Positions 1 to 10,078 of a stretch of 64,000 nt of DNA are shown piece by piece. Each line of letters begins with the position of its first letter. Position 1 is the stretch's first letter. Under the pieces are notes generated by a model. The model was not told the origin of the DNA and did not search any database. It saw only the letters and a list, made by a program, of their open reading frames with translations. The stretch spans positions 186,001 through 250,000 of the forward strand of contig NZ_JAHVHT010000002.1 in the NCBI RefSeq assembly GCF_019802125.1, read 5' to 3'. Made by a program: the position numbers and the translations under genes. The stretch comes from Tateyamaria omphalii. Its GTDB lineage: Bacteria; Pseudomonadota; Alphaproteobacteria; Rhodobacterales; Rhodobacteraceae.

Positions 1-298
1 TGGGTTGGCGCAACTGTCGGCTGACCGCTTCGGACGCCGATACTGCCTGCAGATCAAGCAGCGACGCATCGGCGCGCGTCACTTCGGGGGCGGAAGCGAC
101 CACATCATCCGCCAAGGGAACGGTGGCAAACTCCTGTGCAGGCTCTGTCGCGTCGCTTGGCTGTAGAAGGATCAGGACAATGGTGACCATCAGAAAAGCG
201 GCGGCTATGACCAGCATTTTCATGTTGGACGATGCGTATTCCTCTGCATCATCCGTGACCTGGGACGGCAATTCGCCCGCATTCTTTCGCCTGAACAT
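1..298 (-). CDS. Membrane-anchored hypothetical protein, C-terminus cut by the window edge
   Basis: An open reading frame starts at the ATG at 298 and runs off the left edge after 99 codons. It begins with a charged stretch (MFRRKNAGELPSQ), followed by one hydrophobic segment at about residues 29-47 (MKMLVIAAAFLMVTIVLIL). A Ser/Ala/Asp-rich region that looks periplasmic comes next. The layout fits a single-pass inner membrane protein with its main domain outside the membrane, possibly beyond the window edge. It lies downstream of folC on the same strand, with a 139-nt gap that holds its own candidate promoter. No domain can be named from the visible part. An SH3-like or SPOR-like protein would fit this architecture, but that is a guess. 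Confidence 0.6.
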   Translation of the reverse strand, partial: MFRRKNAGELPSQVTDDAEEYASSNMKMLVIAAAFLMVTIVLILLQPSDATEPAQEFATVPLADDVVASAPEVTRADASLLDLQAVSASEAVSRQLRQP

Positions 299-359
299 AC
301 TGCTTCCCCAAAAGCAAACCCGTCGTGGTTGTTCCACGTTAGGGTGAAAAACTGGGCTA

Positions 360-389
360 GATGTAGCAAATTCGGCACCGAATGGTCAA
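360..389 (-). promoter_or_regulatory. Candidate sigma70-type promoter with an operator-like palindrome in its spacer
   Basis: Read on the minus strand, TTGACC (389-384) and TACATC (365-360) are separated by 18 nt, a reasonable -35/-10 pair. The spacer contains the perfect inverted repeat ATTCGG-TG-CCGAAT (370-383). It lies 62 nt upstream of the ATG at 298 and would drive the partial membrane protein gene independently of folC. The elements are seen in the sequence; promoter function is inferred. Confidence 0.35.
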
Positions 390-437
390 CATAATGCGGG
401 TTCGCCCAAATATTGAGACATCGGCAACAGCGGCAGA

Positions 438-1709
438 TCAGCCGTTTTCGCGCAGGATCGCACCAGCCAGATACAGCGATCCGCAGATCAGAACACGCGC
501 TTGATGCTCATTTGCGATGATCGCCTGCAGTGCGGCTGCTGCGTCCTCTGCCTCGTGCGCCACCATCCCGACATCGCGCGCCGCTTGCGCCGTTTCAGCG
601 GCGGGCAATGTGTTCTTCTCGCCGGGGATCGACAGCGCGGTCAGGCTGTCCACATGCGGCGCGAGCGGGCGCAGGTAGCCCCGCGCATCCTTGGTGTTCA
701 GCATACCGCAGATCAGGTGCGTGGGACGTTTGGGCAGGCCCTGCAAGACAGCGGCGAGGGCTTCGCCAGCCGCCGGGTTGTGCCCGCCATCCAACCACAG
801 CTCGGCCTCGCCCGCCTGTTCGACCAGCGGCCCGGTACGCAGCCTTTGCATCCGCGCCGGCCATTGCGCTTGGGTCACAGCAGCCTCGCACGCCGTCGCA
901 TCGCACCCCAGATGGCGCAGCGCGGCCAGCGCCATCCCTGCATTCTGGATCTGGTGATCCCCCGGCAGGACAGGACGCGGCAGGTCCAACAGACCGACCT
1001 CATCCTGATAGATCATGCCATCGCGTTCCGGTGCTGCGTGCCAATGCTGACCATAGGCAAGCACCGGCGCGCCCAGCCGCATGGCCTGTGCCTCGATCAC
1101 GTCGAGCCCGTCATCCTCTTGCGGGCCCACGATCACGGGCACCCGCCGCTTGATGATCCCGGCCTTTTCGCCCGCGATCTTGGGCAGCGTGTCGCCCAGA
1201 AAAGCCTCGTGATCCATGGACACGGGCGTGATGATCGTGAGCGCGGGTTGGTCGATTACATTGGTTGCATCCAATCGACCGCCTAAACCCACTTCAAGCA
1301 GCGTGTAGTCCGCAGGCGTTCGGGCAAAGGCAAGGATCGCGGCGCAGGTCGTGATCTCGAAGTAAGTGATGTCCGCGCCGCCATTGGCCTCGTAGCATTC
1401 ATCAAGATAAGCGGTCAGATCCGGTTCAGAGATCAACTCCCCCGCCAGCCGGATCCGCTCGTGAAACCGCGCCAGGTGGGGCGACGTGTAGGCATGGACA
1501 CGATGCCCCGCCGCTTCCAGACCAGCGCGAATCATGGCTTGGGTCGATCCCTTGCCGTTCGTACCGGCGATGTGGATCACCGGCGGCAAGTCGTTCTGCG
1601 GATTGCCCAGCGCATCAAGCAAACGCCACACACGATCCAGCGTCAGATCAATGATCTTGGGGTGCAGCGCCATCATCCGTTCCAGGATGGCGTCGGAACC
1701 GGTGCTCAT
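438..1709 (-). CDS. folC: Bifunctional dihydrofolate synthase / folylpolyglutamate synthase
   Basis: This cytoplasmic Mur-ligase-family enzyme adds glutamate to dihydropteroate, and then to tetrahydrofolate, using ATP. The P-loop GTNGKGS is at residues 49-55, with the folate-site segment [14 protein letters not shown] soon after. The substrate-domain signature DGGHNPAA and a C-terminal ICGSLYLAG segment are both present. At 423 residues it has full family length. Its ATG overlaps the accD stop as ATGA, so the two are probably translationally coupled. This accD-folC order is common in proteobacteria. The family assignment is secure. Confidence 0.96.
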   Translation of the reverse strand: MSTGSDAILERMMALHPKIIDLTLDRVWRLLDALGNPQNDLPPVIHIAGTNGKGSTQAMIRAGLEAAGHRVHAYTSPHLARFHERIRLAGELISEPDLTAYLDECYEANGGADITYFEITTCAAILAFARTPADYTLLEVGLGGRLDATNVIDQPALTIITPVSMDHEAFLGDTLPKIAGEKAGIIKRRVPVIVGPQEDDGLDVIEAQAMRLGAPVLAYGQHWHAAPERDGMIYQDEVGLLDLPRPVLPGDHQIQNAGMALAALRHLGCDATACEAAVTQAQWPARMQRLRTGPLVEQAGEAELWLDGGHNPAAGEALAAVLQGLPKRPTHLICGMLNTKDARGYLRPLAPHVDSLTALSIPGEKNTLPAAETAQAARDVGMVAHEAEDAAAALQAIIANEHQARVLICGSLYLAGAILRENG

Positions 1710-2635
1710 TCCTTGGCGGCGTCCTCGGTCGCAACCTCCTCAACCGGGAGGGGCGCAGGGGCGGGCAGATCACCTTTGACGGCAGGTGGCTCGCCCATCA
1801 GCATCCGGGTGATCGTGATCAACTCGTCCCGCATCTCGGTCCGCTTCGTCACGCGGTCAAGCATACCGTGATCCAGCAGGTACTCGGCCCGCTGGAAGCC
1901 TTCGGGCAACTTCTCGCGAATGGTCTGTTCGATCACGCGCGGACCGGCAAAGCAGATCAGGGCGTTGGGCTCTGCAATATGCACATCGCCCAGCATGGCA
2001 TAGCTGGCCGTCACGCCGCCCGTCGTGGGATGGGTCAGCACCACGATGTAAGGCAAGTTCGCCTCTTTCAGCATCTGCACTGCGACGGTGGTGCGCGGCA
2101 TCTGCATCAGGCTCAGGATCCCCTCCTGCATCCGCGCGCCACCGGCGGCAGAGAACAGGATCAACGGGCGCTTCAGCTTCACCGCCTCTTCGGCGGCAGC
2201 GATGATGGCATTGCCCACATACATGCCCATGGACCCGCCCATGAACGAAAAGTCCTGCGCGCACGCGACGATGGGCGTGCGGCCAATCTCGCCACGGGCC
2301 ACAAGCATCGCCTCGCTTTCGCCGGTGGACTTCTGGGCCGCCTTCATCCGGTCGGGATACTTCTTCTGATCGCGGAACTGCAGCGGGTCGGCCAAAGGCG
2401 CAGGCACTGCGACCTCGATAAAGATACCGCCGTCAAACAGCGCCGTGAACCGATCCCGCGGCGTGATCGCCATGTGGTGCCCGCAATTGGTGCAGACATT
2501 CAGATTGTCGGCCAGCTCGCGGTGGAACAGCATGGTGCCGCATTCATCGCACTTGGTCCACAGATTGTCCGGGGTTTCGCGCCGCGAAAAGATCGAGTTG
2601 ATCCGGGGCCGGACGTAGTTGGTGATCCAGTTCAT
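1706..2635 (-). CDS. accD: Acetyl-CoA carboxylase carboxyltransferase subunit beta
   Basis: Beta subunit of the carboxyltransferase of acetyl-CoA carboxylase, which together with AccA makes malonyl-CoA for fatty acid synthesis. The N-terminal four-cysteine zinc ribbon is visible as [10 protein letters not shown] and CTNCGHH. It is followed by the crotonase-fold carboxyltransferase domain with GGSMGMYVG and [11 protein letters not shown]. The length (309 residues) is normal; a short acidic, proline-rich tail follows the domain. The start is supported by the sequence AGGAAG about 6 nt upstream of the ATG. It overlaps folC by 4 nt; accA is not in the window. Confidence 0.97.
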   Translation of the reverse strand: MNWITNYVRPRINSIFSRRETPDNLWTKCDECGTMLFHRELADNLNVCTNCGHHMAITPRDRFTALFDGGIFIEVAVPAPLADPLQFRDQKKYPDRMKAAQKSTGESEAMLVARGEIGRTPIVACAQDFSFMGGSMGMYVGNAIIAAAEEAVKLKRPLILFSAAGGARMQEGILSLMQMPRTTVAVQMLKEANLPYIVVLTHPTTGGVTASYAMLGDVHIAEPNALICFAGPRVIEQTIREKLPEGFQRAEYLLDHGMLDRVTKRTEMRDELITITRMLMGEPPAVKGDLPAPAPLPVEEVATEDAAKE

Positions 2636-2692
2636 GTGGGCTTCCTGCTGCCGTTCTTTGCATCAGTTAATCCGGGGCAGCGCCAATTGCAA

Positions 2693-3601
2693 TCAAGCGC
2701 GGATGGCAAGGCGCGCAGCCAACCAGCTTACCAGCATGAAACCGAAGTCCACCGGCAGCCACGCCGCCATGGCCGCTTCGTCCGCCATTCCGAACGGCAG
2801 AACGTAGAGTGCAAGGCCCGACATCTCGTCCGGCGTGGCGGTCAGAACCATGGCCGAAATGTTGTTCGCGAAATGCACAGCCATGGCCGGGCCAAGGGTG
2901 CCGGAGCGGGCCGTCAGGTCGGCCATCAGGATGCCAAACACCGTCGCCCAGACGGCAATGGTCATGGCATTGCTGCCCGCGCTTTCCGGCAGGTAGTGAC
3001 CAGCACCGAACAGAACCGCGGGCAGGATCATCCAGATCAGCGGTGACCGGAACCGCGCGGCGAGTTGTTGCTGCAGGTAGCCGCGAAACACGATCTCCTC
3101 CGCCCCGATCTGCACCAGCACCGCAACGATGGCGATAGGCAGCAAAAGCAGCCAACGACCCACGGGCATGTTCAGCGTCAGCGTCCCCCCGCCCGTGTCA
3201 TAGGGCGGCAAAAGCCACAGGGCGGCCGTGAGCAGCACCATCATGAACAGCACGGCCCCGAACTGACGCACCGCCAGCCCAACAGGGCCGATCAGGGTGG
3301 CGGGCCGCCGCTTGTGCACCATGATCACAACCATCGAGGCCGCAACAGCCAGAAGACCCAGCTGAAACAGCAGCAAGAGCATCCCACCAGCAGTCTGCCC
3401 GGTTTGCGCGTCTCGCAGGACGGCGTTCGCCGTTTCCGGTTCAAGCAAACCAAGGATGGTGCCAAAGACAAGGTTGCTGAGCACCAGAAAGAAACCGGCG
3501 ACCAGCACGATCCCAAGGCCCAGCCGCCAAAGCTGCGCCCGATCGCGCGCCGGATCGATCAAAAGGGCATGCGGACGGTAGTCGAAGCTGAGCACACCCA
3601 T
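2693..3601 (-). CDS. CPBP-family intramembrane metalloprotease
   Basis: A polytopic membrane protein of the CPBP (Rce1/CAAX protease-like) family. The three family motifs are present: EEIVFRGYLQQ (glutamate pair and arginine), GAGHYLP (first histidine) and HFANN (second histidine). About seven or eight hydrophobic segments cover the 302 residues. Members are predicted glutamate-type intramembrane proteases; some serve in bacteriocin immunity or in peptide and protein maturation, but the substrate here is unknown. Its ATG sits inside the TGATG junction with the preceding ABC-like gene, which implies coupled translation and perhaps a joint role. Confidence 0.85.
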   Translation of the reverse strand: MGVLSFDYRPHALLIDPARDRAQLWRLGLGIVLVAGFFLVLSNLVFGTILGLLEPETANAVLRDAQTGQTAGGMLLLLFQLGLLAVAASMVVIMVHKRRPATLIGPVGLAVRQFGAVLFMMVLLTAALWLLPPYDTGGGTLTLNMPVGRWLLLLPIAIVAVLVQIGAEEIVFRGYLQQQLAARFRSPLIWMILPAVLFGAGHYLPESAGSNAMTIAVWATVFGILMADLTARSGTLGPAMAVHFANNISAMVLTATPDEMSGLALYVLPFGMADEAAMAAWLPVDFGFMLVSWLAARLAIRA

Positions 3602-6600
3602 CAGCGATCCAATGGCGGCGGTGGCGGCCCCTCGTCCTGCGGGATCTGCACATTGGCCTGACGCAACAACTCGGCAGCACCGGTCAGATGGCTGGCCACA
3701 GTGTTCAGAAGGCTGCGCAGCACCGTGGCGTCTTCTTCAAGCACAGCGCGGAATTCAGCAGCACCGATGCGAAGGAATGTCACTTCGGTCAGTGCGGTCA
3801 GATGCAATTGCCGCGGCTCGTTCAGGATAATGGCCAGGTCGCCAATCAATCGACCGGGCTCAATGACCGATACGTGCCGATCTTCGCCATTGTCACCGTC
3901 ATAGCTCAGGATCGCGCTGCCCTTGACGCACAGATAGGCCGCGTCCGGCTTCTCATCCATTGAGAAGATGCGTTGACCCGGCTGGGCAGTATACCACTGC
4001 GCGGCAAAGGCCAGCAGGCGCTGATTGCGGCTGGTCACGCCGGAAAACAGATCAGCCCGCGAAATCACGCGGAGTTTGCGGCTCAGATCATCCGCTTCCT
4101 CGTCGTCTTCTTCATGCGTTTGTACACCGTCAATCCGCCCATCCGTGATCTCTACAAACAGGTCGTAGGCGTCGGGGTTGTTGAAGTTCTCTTCCAGGAA
4201 AATCAGCGTGGATTCGGGCAGCAACTCGCGCAGCGCCTCGCGGGTCTTGCGGCGTTCTTCGCTGCCGTGACTGGCAAGCGCGCGATCCAGCACGAGGATG
4301 TCCGGCCGCTTGATCCCTGCCCGGGAAAACGCAGCGCGCTCGTGAAAGATCGTGGGCAGGTTCGTCCCGCCTAGACCAGTGCGAATGTCGAACACCGTCT
4401 CGGCCACCTGACGGCGCAGGTCATGCTCCTTGACGACATCGGCCACGAGATCCTCGATCACTTCCTCCTTGGCTCCGGCAAACATCGAAATCCGGCCATA
4501 CAGGATGTTTTCGACCAGAGTCAGGCGCGGCAGGTAGGTTTCCGGCGCAATGGGGATAAAGAACCCCTGCGTCTGCTCGCGCAGTGCGGCCCCACTGGTC
4601 TTGCGGATCTGTACAATCTCGTTCTTGAAGCTCTCGGGGAACGCAGGGCCGATCTGTTCGGCCGTAAAGGCGAAAGGCACGGTCAGAAGCAGCGCAAACT
4701 CGTCATCGGTCAGCGCCACGTCCCCACGGTCGCGGCGACGCGAGGAAATATCGACCAGCTGCTCATACATCTCTTCCTCGATGTTGAGCGCGGTGAACAG
4801 CGGATGGCTTGTGCCGTCACGGCCAAAGGTCTGGTGCAGCGTCTCGATCAGGGTTTGCGAGATGGCGATCCCCTGTTCCGCCAGCCCGTGTTCAAACACC
4901 AGATTGATGAACCGTTCATCCCGCGCCAGTCCCTGTTGCGAAATATCGCGTGAGGGTGCCGCAAAAAGCAGGTTGCCACCCAAAGGCACGGCCGGATTGA
5001 ACTCCTCCGGATCGAAACGGTAGACGGCGTCCTGCAACCCTTGCTCGCGCAGGCGCTCCTCAACGATGGGGCGCAAGGCGACGATGGCCTTGGCAAGCTC
5101 GGGGTGCTGCTGCGGGTCCATGCGGCTGACCAGCATCCGGCGGAACATGAACTCGTCGATCCCCATCGCCTCGACCAGCGCAAACCACCACGCGCGCACC
5201 TCGTCCTCGGTGCCCAGACCGGCCAGCGCGGGATCGACCCACTCGGTATCGACCCGGTCCGGACTGTTGCCGGACCGCATTGCCTCGGTCATGTACCGGT
5301 CTTTGCGGCCTTGACCCCAAGGCACCGTATTCGGCCGTGTCATCAAAGGCATCAAAAGGTTGGTGCCCAACGTTCCGTCAAACAGATACGGACGGGATTG
5401 AGCGTATCCGATGCGGGCCGACACGACCTCCTGGTGCAGGGTCGACAGGTCGTGCCCTGCAATGGTGATGGACCCCCGTGTCGGCAAAACCTCACGCACC
5501 AGCAACTCTGCCAAGGCCGTCCGCTCGGTCTGGTTCTTGACCTGAATGGCAACCCGCGCGCCCTTGGGGATCGTCAGGTCGATACGCTCGAGCACTGGCG
5601 TGTTTTCGGCATTGCGCACGGTCACGTCGTTCAGAACGATATCACCCTGCAGATGCGGAATGACCTCCGGCTCCCCCTCGAACAGGCTTTCATCGATCAT
5701 GTCGCGCGGCGCAAAGCGATCCGTCACAATCTCCCACCGCAGGGACATGTCCTGCGTCTGGTTATAGTAGGTCAGCAGTTCCTTCCACGGGCTCGATAGA
5801 TCCTTGTAGGCCGCAATGGCCGCCACAAGCGCGCCGACGGTGATGTCACCGCGAATGGCCAGCACCCCACCGACCGAGTAGAAAAAGAACGGCGTGAGCT
5901 GCGTGATGAAGTTGTTCAAAAACTTCATAAAGAACTTTTTCTGGTAGATCTGAAACCGCACCTCGAACAGCTTGCTCAGCCTGTCCGTAAACTGCGCCAG
6001 TCGGTAGCGCAGGCCGCCATTGGTGCGCAGATCCGAAATGCCCGCCGCACTCTCGCCAATCTCGGACGAGAAGGACCGGATCTGGCGGATACGCTCCTTG
6101 TTCAACAAGTTGATCTGGCGCTGCAGCATCGGGATGATCCACGCCTGCAGCGGGATCAGCGCGATGCCGGCCAACCCAAACCACACCGATTGCAGGAACA
6201 GAAACACGACGATGATGAGCATCTGGCCCGCCTGGAACACGGGCTGGGCCACCATGTCGCCCATCAACCCACCCATCGGCTCGGCTTCGGACGTGACCAT
6301 GCTGACCAGCTCGCCCTGGCTTGTCGACCGGAAGTAGCTGCGCGGAAACCGCAGCATTCGGCTGATCAACTGAAAGCGGAAGCGGCGCAGCAGGCGCTCG
6401 GCCGTGACACCCTTCATCGTGTTCAGGCGCATCTTCAGCAGGCCATGGGCCAGCACGGCCCCGAGATAGCCAAAGCACAGGGCCAACAGGAACTGGATCT
6501 GCGTCAGCTCCAGACCAAAGACATTCATCATGTCATCAGTCGCACCAATGGCGTCGTTGATGATCCGCTTGGGCAATTCCAGCGTGGCATAGAGAAACGG

Positions 6601-6684
6601 GAACGTGACAATCGTCAGTCCCAGCAACATCAACTGATCACGCTTGGAATGCTTCCAGATGAAAGCGAAGATGGTGGAATCCAT
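3601..6684 (-). CDS. ABC-exporter-like protein with degenerate ATPase and C-terminal cyclic-nucleotide-binding domain
   Basis: The reading frame opens at 6753, but the ATG at 6684 has AGGA 6 nt upstream and starts the first plausible membrane region, giving 1027 residues. Residues 1-310 form a type IV exporter-like membrane domain. The nucleotide-binding domain starts near 348, but the P-loop position reads QVKNQTERTAL (381-391) with no GxxGxGK(S/T). An extra segment of about 270 residues (445-715) follows. The signature position reads LGGTNLPT, Walker B reads ILVLDRA (Arg in place of the catalytic Glu), and no H-loop histidine is seen (LEENFNNPDAYD). Residues 878-1000 resemble a cNMP-binding fold (PGRLIGDLAIILNEPRQL). 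It is probably not an active ATP-driven exporter; a sensor or scaffold role is inference. The CPBP gene follows by TGATG overlap. Confidence 0.85.
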   Translation of the reverse strand: MDSTIFAFIWKHSKRDQLMLLGLTIVTFPFLYATLELPKRIINDAIGATDDMMNVFGLELTQIQFLLALCFGYLGAVLAHGLLKMRLNTMKGVTAERLLRRFRFQLISRMLRFPRSYFRSTSQGELVSMVTSEAEPMGGLMGDMVAQPVFQAGQMLIIVVFLFLQSVWFGLAGIALIPLQAWIIPMLQRQINLLNKERIRQIRSFSSEIGESAAGISDLRTNGGLRYRLAQFTDRLSKLFEVRFQIYQKKFFMKFLNNFITQLTPFFFYSVGGVLAIRGDITVGALVAAIAAYKDLSSPWKELLTYYNQTQDMSLRWEIVTDRFAPRDMIDESLFEGEPEVIPHLQGDIVLNDVTVRNAENTPVLERIDLTIPKGARVAIQVKNQTERTALAELLVREVLPTRGSITIAGHDLSTLHQEVVSARIGYAQSRPYLFDGTLGTNLLMPLMTRPNTVPWGQGRKDRYMTEAMRSGNSPDRVDTEWVDPALAGLGTEDEVRAWWFALVEAMGIDEFMFRRMLVSRMDPQQHPELAKAIVALRPIVEERLREQGLQDAVYRFDPEEFNPAVPLGGNLLFAAPSRDISQQGLARDERFINLVFEHGLAEQGIAISQTLIETLHQTFGRDGTSHPLFTALNIEEEMYEQLVDISSRRRDRGDVALTDDEFALLLTVPFAFTAEQIGPAFPESFKNEIVQIRKTSGAALREQTQGFFIPIAPETYLPRLTLVENILYGRISMFAGAKEEVIEDLVADVVKEHDLRRQVAETVFDIRTGLGGTNLPTIFHERAAFSRAGIKRPDILVLDRALASHGSEERRKTREALRELLPESTLIFLEENFNNPDAYDLFVEITDGRIDGVQTHEEDDEEADDLSRKLRVISRADLFSGVTSRNQRLLAFAAQWYTAQPGQRIFSMDEKPDAAYLCVKGSAILSYDGDNGEDRHVSVIEPGRLIGDLAIILNEPRQLHLTALTEVTFLRIGAAEFRAVLEEDATVLRSLLNTVASHLTGAAELLRQANVQIPQDEGPPPPPLDR

Positions 6685-6852
6685 GGCACGTCCTGATGGG
6701 ACGCCCCCCTGTCCAAACGGTTGGAAAAACAACCGGGCGCGACCCGTCCGCAAAACCTAGTGCCAGCCCCCACCTATTACAACCGCGGGCGCTTGCAGCA
6801 GGGCGGGCCAATGGCTATTGCAGTCCAGACGCTTTTTCGGGGGAGACGCCAG

Positions 6853-8616
6853 ATGCTCAAAGGCAAGTTCGACAAGTCCAAGCTACCCAGCCGGCACGTG
6901 ACCGAAGGGCCCGCACGCGCGCCGCACCGGTCCTACTATTACGCCATGGGCATGACGGAGGAAGAGATTCACCAGCCTCTCGTCGGCGTCGCCACCTGCT
7001 GGAACGAGGCCGCCCCCTGCAACATCGCGCTGAACCGTCAGGCGCAATCGGTGAAGATGGGTGTGAAATCTGCGAGCGGCACCCCCCGCGAATTCACCAC
7101 CATCACCGTCACCGACGGGATCGCGATGGGGCACGAGGGCATGCGCTCGTCGCTGGCCTCGCGCGAGGCCATCGCCGACACGGTCGAGCTGACCATGCGC
7201 GGCCACTGCTATGACGCCATCGTCGGCCTTGCCGGCTGCGACAAGTCCCTGCCCGGCATGATGATGGCGATGATCCGTCTGAACGTGCCCTCCGTCTTCC
7301 TTTATGGCGGGTCGATCCTGCCGGGCCGCGCGCCCGTAGGTGCCAAGGTACCCGAAGCCTACGCCAACCGCGATCTGACCGTTCAGGACATGTTCGAAGC
7401 CGTTGGCCAGCAGCAAAGCGGCGCGATGACCGAGGCCGAGCTCGACATCCTTGAGCGCGTGGCCTGCCCCTCCGCCGGTGCGTGCGGCGGCCAGTTCACC
7501 GCCAACACCATGGCTTGCGTGTCGGAAGCCATCGGCCTTGCCTTGCCCAACTCTGCCGGTGCCCCCGCACCCTACGAGAGCCGCGACCAATACGCCGAAG
7601 CGTCCGGCGCCGCAGTCATGCGACTGATCGAAAAGAACATCCGCGCGCGTGACATCTGCACCCGCGAAGCGTTCGAAAACGCAGCCCGCGTCGTGGCCTG
7701 CACCGGCGGCTCCACCAACGCCGGTCTGCACCTGCCCGCCATGGCGCACGAGGCCGGGATCGACTTCTACCTCGACGACGTCTGCGAAATCTTCCGCGAC
7801 ACACCCTATTTCGTCGACCTGAAACCCGGCGGCCAATACGTGGCCAAGGACATGTACGAGGCGGGCGGCATCTATGTGGTGATGAAGGAACTGCGCAAGG
7901 CAGGCCTGATCCACGAGGATTGCATCACCGCCACCGGCAACTCCATCGGCGAGGAACTGGACAAAATCAGCCTCGAAGCGGATGGCCGCGTGATCTACCC
8001 CATCGAAACCCCGATCACCAAGACGGGCGGCGTCGTGGGCCTCAAGGGCAATGTCGCCCCTGAAGGTGCCATCGTTAAAGTCGCTGGCATGGAAGCGCAG
8101 CACCAGATCTTCACCGGTCCGGCCCGCGTCTTCGAATGCGAACAGGACGCCTTCGAGGCAGTCCAGAACCGCACCTACGAAGAAGGCGACGTGTTCGTCA
8201 TCCGCAACGAAGGGCCCTCGGGTGGCCCCGGTATGCGTGAAATGCTGGCGACCACGGCGGCCCTGTCCGGCCAAGGCATGGGCAAGAAGGTGGCGCTGAT
8301 CACCGACGGCCGCTTCTCCGGCGCGACACGCGGCTTCTGCATCGGCCATGTCGGCCCCGAAGCAGCCCATGGCGGCCCCATTGCCCTGCTGAAAGATGGT
8401 GACGTGATCACGATCAACGCGATCGAAGGCACGATCAACGTCGACCTGACGGACGAGGAACTGGCCGAGCGTAAAGCCAACTGGTCCGGCCCCCGCGAAA
8501 ACATCTATGCCTCGGGCGCGCTGTGGAAATACGCGCAGCTTGTGGGTGAGACTTACAAAGGCGCGGTCACGCATCCCGGCGCAAAGGCGGAACGGCATGA
8601 GTACTGGGACCTCTAA
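6853..8616 (+). CDS. ilvD: Dihydroxy-acid dehydratase
   Basis: An iron-sulfur enzyme that dehydrates dihydroxy acids to 2-oxo acids in valine, isoleucine and pantothenate synthesis. Family motifs include [25 protein letters not shown] (with a cluster cysteine), [14 protein letters not shown] and [20 protein letters not shown] place the start at 6853 ([10 protein letters not shown]), preceded by GGGAGACG, because homologous proteins of this subgroup begin at this point; the upstream in-frame Met codons at 6721 and 6811 lack family similarity. The product has 587 residues. It is transcribed away from the ABC-like gene, and its 3' end overlaps the next gene by 20 nt. Confidence 0.96.
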   Translation: MLKGKFDKSKLPSRHVTEGPARAPHRSYYYAMGMTEEEIHQPLVGVATCWNEAAPCNIALNRQAQSVKMGVKSASGTPREFTTITVTDGIAMGHEGMRSSLASREAIADTVELTMRGHCYDAIVGLAGCDKSLPGMMMAMIRLNVPSVFLYGGSILPGRAPVGAKVPEAYANRDLTVQDMFEAVGQQQSGAMTEAELDILERVACPSAGACGGQFTANTMACVSEAIGLALPNSAGAPAPYESRDQYAEASGAAVMRLIEKNIRARDICTREAFENAARVVACTGGSTNAGLHLPAMAHEAGIDFYLDDVCEIFRDTPYFVDLKPGGQYVAKDMYEAGGIYVVMKELRKAGLIHEDCITATGNSIGEELDKISLEADGRVIYPIETPITKTGGVVGLKGNVAPEGAIVKVAGMEAQHQIFTGPARVFECEQDAFEAVQNRTYEEGDVFVIRNEGPSGGPGMREMLATTAALSGQGMGKKVALITDGRFSGATRGFCIGHVGPEAAHGGPIALLKDGDVITINAIEGTINVDLTDEELAERKANWSGPRENIYASGALWKYAQLVGETYKGAVTHPGAKAERHEYWDL

Positions 8617-9241
8617 GGGGGTTCTGCTCGGCACGCTGTTACTTGGCCTCGCGGCATGCGAGGACTTCGGAGCATTCGATCTGGGCGGGACCGGGCAGAA
8701 CCATGCCTTGAGCAATGCACAACTTGGCGGCGGCGTGATCAAACTGATGCCTCCGCCGGGTTTCTGCGTCGACAAGCGCAGCCTTCAACGCAGTTTTGCC
8801 ATCATGGCGCGCTGCGACACCCTCGGTGGACAGTTGACGACCGAAGCGCCGCTTGCAGTGATCACTGCAACCACGGTCGAAGTCGAAGACGCAGCGCGGA
8901 TCAGTACGTCCGGTTTCGAAAACGCCTCGGAAACCGTGCTGCAACGCTCGGACGATGGCACCCTGGCTCTTGTACAAGTCAAAGGTACACCACCCGGCGC
9001 GGACATGCGTGACACCTACTGGCGTGGTGCTGCACGCGTCGGAAATCTGGTGCTTGGTCTGACGGCCTATGAAGGTGCAAACAGTACAGAGCTTGACCAA
9101 GGGGCACCAAACCTTCTGAAGCAAATTCTGGAGCGGACCCAGGAACAATCCATCGTGGCCGCCGTGTCACCCCAAGACAATTCTGCAACGCAACCGCCCA
9201 AACAGGCGCGTGGCGGCTTTCTCGCGGGTTTATTTGAGTGA
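8597..9241 (+). CDS. Predicted outer-membrane or periplasmic lipoprotein
   Basis: A 214-residue protein that begins inside ilvD in another frame (ATG at 8597). The N-terminus [21 protein letters not shown] is a lipoprotein signal, with the lipobox LAAC and Cys21 as the predicted lipidation site. The mature part has no recognised domain. It is mixed alpha/beta with two Cys ([13 protein letters not shown]) and ends in a Gln/Pro-rich stretch followed by GGFLAGLFE. The 20-nt overlap with ilvD suggests co-transcription, though a functional link to isoleucine/valine synthesis is not obvious. The function is unknown. Confidence 0.8.
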   Translation: MSTGTSKGVLLGTLLLGLAACEDFGAFDLGGTGQNHALSNAQLGGGVIKLMPPPGFCVDKRSLQRSFAIMARCDTLGGQLTTEAPLAVITATTVEVEDAARISTSGFENASETVLQRSDDGTLALVQVKGTPPGADMRDTYWRGAARVGNLVLGLTAYEGANSTELDQGAPNLLKQILERTQEQSIVAAVSPQDNSATQPPKQARGGFLAGLFE

Positions 9242-9291
9242 AACCTTTGGCATAGATAACGCACCGGCACACTGAACCGGCGCAGGGGCAC

Positions 9292-10065
9292 ATGGCAGGC
9301 AAGCGTACTTCATTCATCGACAGGCTCGCGCACAAGCGAACGATGCGACGCTGGGCACGCGCTGCGCGCAACGCGGATGAAACAAAGCTTTCCGAATTGC
9401 GCGGCCTGCGCTCTGCTGCGCGACTGTTGCGCAGCCACCTTGATCGGCTGATCCACCGGGCCGACGAACGGCTTGCCCTACCGGCGATCGGGTCCACCGC
9501 CTTTCCGCGCCCACACAATGCCGATTGGTTTTGGCGGCCCGAGCTGTGGCGCGGATCGCTCAAAACACCCGGCATGTCGTCGGTCCAAACGAAATCAATG
9601 CTGGGCAATGAGGTTACTCTGTTCCACGATTGTGAATTCAGCGAGTTGACCCTTCGCCAGTTGCGGAACCTGAGGGAAGAGGACCTTGCGCCTTATGGCG
9701 TCCGGCTCGACGTGTTCAAGTTTGACGGGTCATTCCTGTCGCTCGTCGTGGATCTGCCCGAAGATGCCGTCAGCGGGCTCACCAAAAATCACCTGGTCGG
9801 CATGAACACGATTGTCGAGATGGAAAAACCGCTGGAAATCTTTGCAAGGCTCAACGTCCGGCATGGACCGAACACCGAGCAAATTGTCCGTGAATTGCCG
9901 CTGAACGAACAGGACGTGACCGTCGAATTCGACCTCGCCTATTCGAAACTGAATGAGAAACGGGTTGAACGAGCCTGGATCGACCTGATCTTTGAAGGGC
10001 CGGAAATGAACCAGGTCACGCTGCGCGATCTGACCTTCTCGCGCCGCCCGCGCGCCGCGCTGTGA
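9292..10065 (+). CDS. Conserved hypothetical protein, DUF6478-like
   Basis: A 257-residue soluble protein with no signal peptide or membrane segment. The first 70 residues are rich in Arg, Ala and Leu and probably helical (FIDRLAHKRTMRRWARAARN). The rest looks like a beta-rich domain, with segments such as LFHDCEFSELTLRQLRN, FSELTL and a C-terminal WIDLIFEGPEMNQVTLRDL. I recognise the overall character as the Rhodobacterales family called DUF6478; that name is from memory and could not be tested. The gene follows the lipoprotein by 50 nt and precedes another small hypothetical by 13 nt. The function is unknown. Confidence 0.7.
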   Translation: MAGKRTSFIDRLAHKRTMRRWARAARNADETKLSELRGLRSAARLLRSHLDRLIHRADERLALPAIGSTAFPRPHNADWFWRPELWRGSLKTPGMSSVQTKSMLGNEVTLFHDCEFSELTLRQLRNLREEDLAPYGVRLDVFKFDGSFLSLVVDLPEDAVSGLTKNHLVGMNTIVEMEKPLEIFARLNVRHGPNTEQIVRELPLNEQDVTVEFDLAYSKLNEKRVERAWIDLIFEGPEMNQVTLRDLTFSRRPRAAL

Positions 10066-10078
10066 TGAAAGGGAAAGC

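Noticed and set aside
6883..8775. 630-codon open frame antisense to ilvD
   Set aside because: It mirrors a highly conserved gene, has the His/Asp/Gly-rich composition of an antisense frame in GC-rich DNA, and shows no domain or ribosome site.
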